Positions 58,067 through 64,000 of a stretch of 64,000 nt of DNA are shown here, piece by piece. The position numbers and the translations under genes were made by a program. This DNA is from Aquamicrobium sp. LC103 (lineage in GTDB: Bacteria; Pseudomonadota; Alphaproteobacteria; Rhizobiales; Rhizobiaceae), in NCBI RefSeq assembly GCF_001014615.2, contig NZ_LBCQ02000002.1, forward strand, positions 434,001 to 498,000. Reading direction: 5' to 3'. The notes below the pieces were generated by a model, which ran no database searches, was not told the DNA's origin, and saw only the letters and a program-made list of their open reading frames with translations. Within the stretch, counting starts at the first letter, position 1. Each line of letters opens with the position of its first letter.

Positions 58067-58726
58067 ATGAACATCAACAAGAGATTCGCCCTGTCGGCAG
58101 TTGCTGGCCTCGGCCTCGCCTCCATCGCGGCTCTGCCGGCCATGGCAGCGGACGTCGTCTATCAGGAGCCCCCGGCACCGGCTGCTCCGATGGAAGTCGC
58201 TCCGGTCAACACCTGGGCCGGCCCCTACGCCGGTGTGAGCCTCGGCTACGGCTTCTCGGGCAAGACCGAGTCCGACATCGACTCCATCGAGACCGATGGC
58301 TTCCTGGGCGGCGCCTTCGGCGGCTTCAACTTCCAGAACGGCCAGTTCGTCTACGGTGTTGAAGGTGACGTCAACTACAGCAACGTGAAGGGTGAAGAGG
58401 CTGGCGTCTCCTCGCGCACGAGCGTCGACGGTTCGATCCGCGCTCGCGCCGGTGTGGCCGTCACCGACGACATCCTCGTCTACGGTACGGCTGGTGGCGC
58501 CGCTGAGCGTCAGCGCGTCGGCATTGCCGGCAACCGCGACACCAACGTGATGCTCGGCTACACGGTTGGCGCCGGTATCGATGCCAAGCTGACCGACCAG
58601 GTCTTCGGCCGCGTCGAATACCGCTACACCGACTACGGGAAGGAAACCTTCGACTTCCCCGGTGAGAGCACCGACTTTGAAAGCAGCAACAACCGCGTTT
58701 CGGTTGGTCTCGGTGTGAAGTTCTAA
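58067..58726 (+). CDS. Omp25/Omp31-family outer-membrane beta-barrel protein
   Basis: A 219-residue protein. The signal peptide (1-27, ending LPAMA) is followed by a short Pro/Ala linker and an eight-strand barrel. WAGPYAGVSLGYGFSG, GFLGGAFGGFNFQNGQFVYGVEGDV and the final LGVKF with C-terminal Phe are typical. The family is abundant in Brucella and other Rhizobiales envelopes. It has a strong RBS, a long leader and an intrinsic terminator, consistent with high expression. Codon usage is more uniform than in its neighbours. Confidence 0.92.
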   Translation: MNINKRFALSAVAGLGLASIAALPAMAADVVYQEPPAPAAPMEVAPVNTWAGPYAGVSLGYGFSGKTESDIDSIETDGFLGGAFGGFNFQNGQFVYGVEGDVNYSNVKGEEAGVSSRTSVDGSIRARAGVAVTDDILVYGTAGGAAERQRVGIAGNRDTNVMLGYTVGAGIDAKLTDQVFGRVEYRYTDYGKETFDFPGESTDFESSNNRVSVGLGVKF

Positions 58727-58748
58727 GTATCTGAGTAACGAGACCAAA

Positions 58749-58776
58749 AGGCCGGGCCTTGTGCCCGGCCTTTTTG
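58749..58776. terminator. Intrinsic terminator of the Omp25/31-like gene
   Basis: AAGGCCGGGC (58749-58758) and GCCCGGCCTT (58764-58773) form a perfect 10-bp stem with loop CTTGT, followed by TTT and later TTTTT. It lies 22 bases after the stop. Because an A-run (AAAA) precedes the stem, it may also stop transcription from the minus-strand GST gene, which ends at 58790. Confidence 0.9.
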
Positions 58777-58789
58777 TTTTTGCGGAACC

Positions 58790-59392
58790 TCAGCCGACCT
58801 TCGGCAGATAGGGCTGCAAATCGGGGAAGCGTTCGTCGAAACGCCTGGCCCAGCGGACCAGCCTGGCGCGTCCGCGCTCCCATTTCCCTTCGAACCGCAG
58901 GGTGAGATAGCCCAGGGCCGCGCGCAGCGCGATCTGCCCGCCGGTCGCATTCTTGGTGAGCTTCGGCGGATGCGCGTTGAGGTGGTCGAGGGCGCGCATG
59001 ACCTTCGACCATTGCTGATCGAGCCACGGCTGGTGAACCTTGTCTTCCGGCCGGTAGCGCCTTTCGTAGACATGGGCGAGCAGGCAGTCGCAGATGCCGT
59101 CCGCGAGCGCCTCGAGGCGCTCCGCCTCCAGCCGCTTGGCGGCGTTGCGCGGAAAGAGCCTGCTGCCGGAAATCCTGTTGAGATGCTGGGTGATCGCGCG
59201 GCTGTCGAAGATCGGCTCGCCCTCGTCGGGGACGAGCGTCGGGATCTTGCCGAGCGGGTTGGCGGAGATCAGGATTTCGGGCTCGTCGCCGGTATTGACG
59301 GGGACCGCCTCGAGCGCGACGCCGCAATAGGCGGCCGCCATGCGCACCTTGGCGCTGTAGGGCGATGTGGACGAATAAAGGACCTTGGCCAT
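58790..59392 (-). CDS. Glutathione S-transferase, C-terminal-His type
   Basis: A 200-residue GST. The thioredoxin-like half has STSPYSAKVRM (possible active-site Ser), the cis-Pro LGKIPTLV and the glutathione-binding FDSRAITQHL. A helical half follows. The start MAKVLYSSTSPYS matches the family. Expected product is a soluble detoxification or reductase-type GST. Convergent with the Omp25/31-like gene, sharing a terminator. Confidence 0.88.
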   Translation of the reverse strand: MAKVLYSSTSPYSAKVRMAAAYCGVALEAVPVNTGDEPEILISANPLGKIPTLVPDEGEPIFDSRAITQHLNRISGSRLFPRNAAKRLEAERLEALADGICDCLLAHVYERRYRPEDKVHQPWLDQQWSKVMRALDHLNAHPPKLTKNATGGQIALRAALGYLTLRFEGKWERGRARLVRWARRFDERFPDLQPYLPKVG

Positions 59393-59472
59393 TCTCGAAG
59401 CGCTCCGCGTGGTGATTCTGCCGACGCAGGCTATTTGGGCTCCGGCCCGGCCGCAATCGTCCAGACGGGCGC

Positions 59473-60117
59473 CTATCTGCCGCGCGCGGGCGGCATGACG
59501 ACCGAATTGCGCGTGCAGGCGCGCCGGTCGACCTCCTCGCAGGCGCGGAACTCGAGCGACTTCGTCATGCAGATGCGGACTTCGCGCAGATACCGGTTGT
59601 CGCAGGTCACCGCGATGCCGTCGGCGGGCAGCCCTTGATTCGCCTGAAGGAAAGACGTTTCGACGTCCCGCGGGCGCACCGACTGGTGGCGCTCCACGTG
59701 CCCGAACCCGTCCGGTATCTCGACCCGCTCCCATGCCGCGCGCAGCAGGGCGAAATAGTCGCGCTGGGAGACGCCGGCACAGGAGCCGTGCTTGCGCCAT
59801 TGATGCCCCATCAGCCCGGCCGACGGCATGATGTCCAGCATCCCGTCCACGATCGATTGCGGAACACGGTCGGGCTCCCCGCTCGCGCAGAATTCGGGCC
59901 AGCCGCTTTCGAATTGGGGCCAAAGCCCGTGGGCGACGAAGGCATACTGCCTCCGCCCGGAGCATTGCTGGCGATTGGCGTCCTCGCCCTCCGCCGCGCA
60001 GTAGCTCGGCGACCAGGACAGCGACAGGACGAGAAAATCGAAACCCGACCCCTCGGGAAGCTTGGAGGAGGGATCGGCCTGCGCGCCGGCGGGGCTTTGC
60101 TCCTGGCAGGCTGCCAT
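59473..60117 (-). CDS. RNase T2-family ribonuclease, start uncertain
   Basis: A T2-type endoribonuclease. The first catalytic segment FVAHGLWPQ and the second GHQWRKHGSC both carry the catalytic histidines, and the Cys pattern fits paired disulfides. 214 residues count from the only canonical in-frame start, ATG 60117. Yet the preceding in-frame codons (to about 60150) read RGLAAGFCLL in front of M-A-A-C, an apparent lipoprotein signal with lipobox, so translation probably begins further upstream. The only candidates there are non-standard: ATA 60150 and CTG 60201, the latter overlapping the upstream stop as CTGA. Confidence 0.85.
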   Translation of the reverse strand: MAACQEQSPAGAQADPSSKLPEGSGFDFLVLSLSWSPSYCAAEGEDANRQQCSGRRQYAFVAHGLWPQFESGWPEFCASGEPDRVPQSIVDGMLDIMPSAGLMGHQWRKHGSCAGVSQRDYFALLRAAWERVEIPDGFGHVERHQSVRPRDVETSFLQANQGLPADGIAVTCDNRYLREVRICMTKSLEFRACEEVDRRACTRNSVVMPPARGR

Positions 60118-60197
60118 GAGAAGGCAGAATCCCGCTGCCAGCCCTCTTATGGTCGGGCCGGCGACGGATTTCCCGGTTTGGTTCGACGTGCTGAAGA

Positions 60198-60644
60198 TCA
60201 GTGCAGGACCCGGCAGCGGCCGCCATAGACGTTCCAGCGATCGAAGCCGGAAACGCAGAATTCGACATTGCTGCCGAAGCCGGCGAAGCCCATCGGGCGC
60301 TCGATCAGATACCAGACGTCGCGGCTGTAGCCGTCGGAGAGGGCAACGGTCGCCTGGCAGTAGCGCCGTTCGATCGGGCTCTCTTCGTATCGGGGAAAGA
60401 AGCGGGTCTCGCGGATGCCTTGGAAATCGACGATGTCGACCTGCGGCAGGTGCGGGACATGCGTCACCTGATGGCGGAAGCGGTGGGAGATTCGGTTCAG
60501 CACCCTTTGATTGGCGCATACGCCCGGATCGGAGACATAAACGCCGACCACCATGTCCGCGGCCGCCGCCGGTGCCGTGCCGCCGATTGCCGCGGCAAGC
60601 ACCGCCGCCAGAGCCAGAATGCCGCGCCTTGCAATGCGAATCAT
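60198..60644 (-). CDS. Small secreted four-cysteine protein, unknown function
   Basis: 148 residues, not recognised. A signal peptide spans about 1-29 (ends APAAAAD). The mature part has four cysteines (C43, C96, C130, C144), compatible with two disulfides. It has a YxSDPGVC start and a Gly/Trp-containing end (GGRCRVLH). It ends within bases of the RNase T2 coding region, so the two genes are coupled or overlap. Its stop TGA is part of a CTGA that is a possible start for the nuclease. A shared periplasmic function is inferred only from this. Confidence 0.7.
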   Translation of the reverse strand: MIRIARRGILALAAVLAAAIGGTAPAAAADMVVGVYVSDPGVCANQRVLNRISHRFRHQVTHVPHLPQVDIVDFQGIRETRFFPRYEESPIERRYCQATVALSDGYSRDVWYLIERPMGFAGFGSNVEFCVSGFDRWNVYGGRCRVLH

Positions 60645-60704
60645 CGAAGTTCCCCGGTTCGAAGAGGTGACTTTGCGTCACTGTCTTTCACCGGAGGCTT
60701 TCGG

Positions 60705-61562
60705 TCAAGTCGCCACGCTCTCGCCGGCGAGCACGTCCGTGCCATGGCTGCCACCCTTGCCGCCGAGAATGCGCTGGAGCACGGGAAGAACGGTCTCCAT
60801 TTCGCCGACGAGCGGGTACGGGGGATTGACGACGATCATGCCGCTGCCGTCGAGGGCGGGCGTCGCCGAGGGAGACCGGATCTCGAAGCGGATGTCGACG
60901 ATCTTCGCGATTCCCGCCTCCTTCAGCGAAGCGCGGAACCGCTCGACCGCCGCACGGTCCTTGATCGGATACCAGAGCGCGTAGATGCCGCCCGGCCAGC
61001 GGCGATGTGCCTTGGCGAGACCCTCCAGCAGTCGGTCGAACTCCCCCTCCTTCTCGAACGGCGGGTCGACGAGCACGAGGCCACGCTTCTCCTTCGGCGG
61101 TACGTGAGCGCCCAGCGCCAGCCAGCCGTCCAGTTCCAGCACCCGTGTCTGGAAATCGCCGGCGAAGCGGGATTTCAGCGCCGCATTGTCCGAGGGATGC
61201 AGTTCGATCGCCGTCAGCCGGTCCTGCGGGCGCAGCATTTCGCGGGTGATCAGCGGCGAACCCGGATAGAAGCGGAAGGTTCCGTCCGGGTTGCAACCGC
61301 GCACGATGCCGAGATAGGGGGCGAGGAGCGGATCGACCTCGGCCGGAAGCCTTGCCGCGAGCAGCCTGCCGATGCCGTCGCGCCATTCGCCGGTCTTCTG
61401 CGCTTCCTCGCCGGAAAGATCGTAGAGGCCGACGCCGGCATGAGTATCGATCACCCGGAACGCCTTGTCCTTGCGCTTGAGGTAGTCGAGGATGCGCGCG
61501 AGCACGACGTGCTTGACGACGTCGGCGAAGTTTCCGGCATGATAGGCATGGCGGTAATTCAC
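60705..61562 (-). CDS. rlmJ: 23S rRNA (adenine2030-N6)-methyltransferase
   Basis: A 285-residue SAM-dependent RNA methyltransferase. YRHAYHAGNFADVVKH at the start is the RlmJ signature, and the catalytic DPPFE motif lies near 167. It modifies A2030 of 23S rRNA in E. coli. It is divergent from the molybdopterin oxidoreductase and 60 bases upstream, on the same strand, of the small secreted protein. Confidence 0.92.
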   Translation of the reverse strand: MNYRHAYHAGNFADVVKHVVLARILDYLKRKDKAFRVIDTHAGVGLYDLSGEEAQKTGEWRDGIGRLLAARLPAEVDPLLAPYLGIVRGCNPDGTFRFYPGSPLITREMLRPQDRLTAIELHPSDNAALKSRFAGDFQTRVLELDGWLALGAHVPPKEKRGLVLVDPPFEKEGEFDRLLEGLAKAHRRWPGGIYALWYPIKDRAAVERFRASLKEAGIAKIVDIRFEIRSPSATPALDGSGMIVVNPPYPLVGEMETVLPVLQRILGGKGGSHGTDVLAGESVAT

Positions 61563-61666
61563 GAAGAAACTCCATCGCGGGCGGCATCACGCCGCTCCGG
61601 CCTGCATCAAAGGTTTTGACCGGTCATGGCCTACACTGCCGCGACCTTTTCGGCTAGTTTGCGACG

Positions 61667-63772
61667 ATGAACCAGCACGCCAATATTCACATCTGCCATT
61701 CGGCCTGTCCGCACGACTGCCCCTCGACCTGCGCGCTCGACGTCGAAGTCATCGACGGACGCAGGATAGGTCGCATCCACGGCGCCAAGGACAACAGCTA
61801 CACGGCCGGGGTGATCTGCGCCAAGGTCGCGCGCTACTCGGAGCGCATCCACCACCCCGACAGGTTGATGAAGCCGCTCGTTCGGGCCGGCGCGAAGGGC
61901 GACGGCCAGTGGAGGGAAGCGAGCTGGGAAGCCGCCCTCGACCTCGTCGCGGAAAAGTTCGTCGAGGCCGAGGCGCGTCATGGCTCCGAGGCCGTCTGGC
62001 CCTACTATTACGCAGGCACGATGGGGCTGGTGCAGCGCGATTCGATCAATCGCCTGCGCCACGCCAAGAAGTATTCCGGCTTCTTCGACACGATCTGCAC
62101 CAATCTCGCCTGGACCGGCTACGTCATGGGCACCGGCCGACTCGCCGGTCCCGATCCGCGCGAGATGGCGAAGGCGGATTGCGTCGTCATCTGGGGGACC
62201 AATGCCGTCGTCACCCAGGTCAATGTGATGACCCACGCCACCCGCGCCCGCAAGGAGCGCGGCGCCAAGATCGTCGTCATCGACGTCTACGGCAATGCGA
62301 CCATGAAGCAGGCCGACATGGGCCTGATCGTCAAACCGGGCACCGACGGCGCGCTCGCCTGCGCGGTGATGCACGTCCTCTTCCGCGACGGCCATGCCGA
62401 CTGGGATTATCTGGAGAGGTACACGGACGATCCGCGCGGGCTCGAAGCGCATGTGAGGACGCGTACCCCCGAATGGGCGGCCGCGATCACCGGCCTGTCG
62501 GTGGAGGAGATCGAAACCTTCGCCCGCCTCGTCGGAACGACGAAGAAGACCTTCTTCCGTCTCGGCTACGGCTTTGCCCGCCAGCGCAACGGCGCCGTCA
62601 ACATGCATGCCGCGCTGTCGATCTCGCTGATCACCGGCTGCTGGCAATATGAGGGCGGCGGTGCGTTTCACAACAACGGCGCGATCTACAAGCTCGACAA
62701 GGGCCTGCTCGAAGGCGCAAGCCTCGTCGATCCGCGCATCCGCCATCTCGACCAGTCGCAGATCGGCCGCGTGCTGACGGGCGACGCGGAAGCGCTGCGA
62801 GATGGGCCGCCGGTCACGGCGATGCTGATCCAGAACACCAATCCGGCCAATGTCGCGCCGGAGCAGAGGCTGGTGAAACGCGGCTTCCTGCGCGACGATC
62901 TCTTCGCCTGCGTCCACGAGCAGTTCATGACCGATACGGCGAAGCTCGCCGACGTGGTGCTGCCCGCGACGATGTTCATGGAGCATGACGACATTTACAA
63001 GGGCGGCGGGCACCAGTTCCTCGTTCTCGGGCCGAAGCTGATCGACCCGCCGGAAGGCCCGCGCACGAACCTTTACGTCATCGAGGAACTGGCGAAGCGC
63101 CTCGGGGTCGCCGACATGCCGGGTTTCGGCCTCGACGAGCGCGAGCATATCGACCAGATCCTGTCGCGCCAGGGGATCGGCAACTACCAGACCTTGAAGG
63201 ACGAGCGCTGGGCCGACGTCCAGCCCGATTTCGAGGCCGCGCACTATATCGACGGTTTCGGCCATCCGGACGGCAAGTTCCGCTTCAAGCCGGAATGGGC
63301 GGGCGGCCGGGCGCCCAACAAGCCGCCGGAATCGGTGGGTCTGCTCGGCCGCCATGAGGCGCTGCCGGAATTCCCCGATCATGTCGACCTCATCGAAGTG
63401 GCCGACGAACGCCATCCCTTCAGGCTGGCGACCTCGCCGGCCCGCACCTTCCTCAATTCCAGCTTCACCGAAACGCCGAGCTCGCTGAAGCGCGAGGGTC
63501 GACCGGAACTCATGCTGCATCCCGAGGATGCGGTAGCGCTCGGCATCGCGGATGGCGATCGCGTCGAGATCGGCAACGAGCGCGGCGAGGTCGTCATCCA
63601 CGCCAAGCTCTTCGAGGGGGTCAAGCGCGGCGTCGTCATAGCCGAGGGCATCTGGCCGAATTCCGCGCATGAGCGCGGCGAAGGCATCAACGTGCTGACC
63701 GGTGGAGATGCGGCGGCGCCGTATGGAGGTGCAGCCTTTCACGACAACAAGGTCTGGGTGAGGGCGGCCTGA
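61667..63772 (+). CDS. Molybdopterin oxidoreductase with 4Fe-4S cluster
   Basis: A 701-residue DMSO-reductase-superfamily enzyme. An N-terminal 4Fe-4S site reads C14-x3-C18-x3-C22-x28-C51 (ACPHDCPSTC...VICAKVA), with an extra Cys10. The large catalytic part carries the bis-MGD-binding stretches VIWGTNAV and GGGAFHNNGA-like, and the C-terminal cap domain (LMLHPEDAVALGIADGDRVEI) is complete. No signal peptide is seen, so a cytoplasmic location is inferred. It stands alone, without an electron-transfer subunit. The physiological substrate cannot be read from sequence. Confidence 0.9.
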   Translation: MNQHANIHICHSACPHDCPSTCALDVEVIDGRRIGRIHGAKDNSYTAGVICAKVARYSERIHHPDRLMKPLVRAGAKGDGQWREASWEAALDLVAEKFVEAEARHGSEAVWPYYYAGTMGLVQRDSINRLRHAKKYSGFFDTICTNLAWTGYVMGTGRLAGPDPREMAKADCVVIWGTNAVVTQVNVMTHATRARKERGAKIVVIDVYGNATMKQADMGLIVKPGTDGALACAVMHVLFRDGHADWDYLERYTDDPRGLEAHVRTRTPEWAAAITGLSVEEIETFARLVGTTKKTFFRLGYGFARQRNGAVNMHAALSISLITGCWQYEGGGAFHNNGAIYKLDKGLLEGASLVDPRIRHLDQSQIGRVLTGDAEALRDGPPVTAMLIQNTNPANVAPEQRLVKRGFLRDDLFACVHEQFMTDTAKLADVVLPATMFMEHDDIYKGGGHQFLVLGPKLIDPPEGPRTNLYVIEELAKRLGVADMPGFGLDEREHIDQILSRQGIGNYQTLKDERWADVQPDFEAAHYIDGFGHPDGKFRFKPEWAGGRAPNKPPESVGLLGRHEALPEFPDHVDLIEVADERHPFRLATSPARTFLNSSFTETPSSLKREGRPELMLHPEDAVALGIADGDRVEIGNERGEVVIHAKLFEGVKRGVVIAEGIWPNSAHERGEGINVLTGGDAAAPYGGAAFHDNKVWVRAA

Positions 63773-63778
63773 CGCCCT

Positions 63779-64000
63779 CTACTCCAGATCCCTCGGGCGC
63801 ACGAAATCCGTAAGCTTTCCAACGCCGAAGCCGAGATTGCTCCAACCCCGGTCGAATTCGAACCGGGCAAGGGCGGCGGTGGGAAATTTCGCCGTGAGCC
63901 ACGCGAGAGCTTCGCGATCGCTCGAAGGCCCGCATAGACGGCGGGCGAGTTCCTCGAGCCCGGGATTGTGGCCGAGAACGAGAAGCGTACCGATCTTCGC
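63779..64000 (-). CDS. SixA-like histidine phosphatase, C-terminal part (5' end outside window)
   Basis: Reading from the right edge on the minus strand, 73 residues of an open frame end in TAG at 63781-63779. They begin with AKIGTLLVLGHNPGLEELA, where the His of GHNPG is the second catalytic histidine of the SixA/phosphoglycerate-mutase-like fold. The N-terminal RHG motif lies outside the window. It converges with the molybdopterin oxidoreductase, 6 bases from its stop. Confidence 0.85.
   Translation of the reverse strand, partial: AKIGTLLVLGHNPGLEELARRLCGPSSDREALAWLTAKFPTAALARFEFDRGWSNLGFGVGKLTDFVRPRDLE

Noticed and set aside
61631-63742. Antisense frame of about 700 codons over the molybdopterin oxidoreductase
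   Set aside because: The plus-strand frame has the Fe-S cysteines and cofactor motifs; the antisense product has none and is strongly biased in composition.

Overview
The window is a gene-dense, GC-rich chromosomal segment of an alphaproteobacterium. Its gene orders are typical of Rhizobiales, close to the Mesorhizobium/Aminobacter/Nitratireductor (Phyllobacteriaceae) type: atm1-psd-pssA; dnaB-alr-radA-cvpA-purF; fabD-fabG-acpP-fabF-mltG-yicC-gmk; lptF-lptG-lptD-surA-pdxA-rsmA; and SDR-uvrC-pgsA-moaD-moaE. The genus is inferred from gene content and protein style only. No phage, insertion sequence, CRISPR, rRNA or tRNA was recognised. This looks like core genome, not an island.

Layout. 1-6.3 kb: the 3' part of cysS, then a tightly coupled plus-strand cassette (VOC protein, two tandem GFA-fold proteins, proline iminopeptidase, citramalate synthase) and rarD. 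6.3-12.6 kb: a LOG-family hydrolase diverging from a LysM envelope protein, then a cysteine-rich ArsR repressor, an Atm1-type ABC exporter, and the phosphatidylserine/phosphatidylethanolamine genes psd and pssA. 12.6-19.4 kb: an Aas-like acyltransferase/acyl-ACP synthetase, a DMT transporter, OsmC, an NCS1 permease, a small secreted protein and an SDR. 19.5-29.4 kb (minus strand): purF, cvpA, radA, alr, dnaB, cfa and the rpsF-rpsR-rplI ribosomal genes. 29.4-38 kb: an LTA-synthase-like phosphoglycerol transferase diverging from the fatty-acid synthesis cluster, followed by mltG, yicC and gmk. 38-48.6 kb: an NTF2-like protein, then the minus-strand lipopolysaccharide-export/outer-membrane operon, diverging from pepA-holC. 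48.7-58 kb: enoyl-CoA hydratase with an ABC-F protein, DinB, GST, ndk, moaE-moaD-pgsA-uvrC and a FolM-like SDR. 58-64 kb: an Omp25/31-type porin-like protein, a second GST, RNase T2 with a small secreted partner, rlmJ, a molybdopterin oxidoreductase and the 3' end of a sixA-like gene.

Functional theme. Much of the window serves envelope building. It covers fatty-acid synthesis, phospholipid head groups (psd, pssA, pgsA), lipid modification or recycling (cfa, Aas-like, LTA-synthase-like), LPS transport (lptD/F/G with surA) and peptidoglycan (alr, mltG, LysM).

The most interesting signals are regulatory. Three tandem 11-nt GTCAT repeats resembling a PhoB box lie between the phosphoglycerol transferase and fabD. 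A perfect inverted repeat overlaps the start of a Cys-rich ArsR gene placed directly before atm1. The acpP leader carries a perfect 9-bp inverted repeat. An RNase T2 gene keeps a lipoprotein signal sequence but has no canonical start codon in front of it. No clearly new multi-gene system (defence, toxin, secretion) was found.
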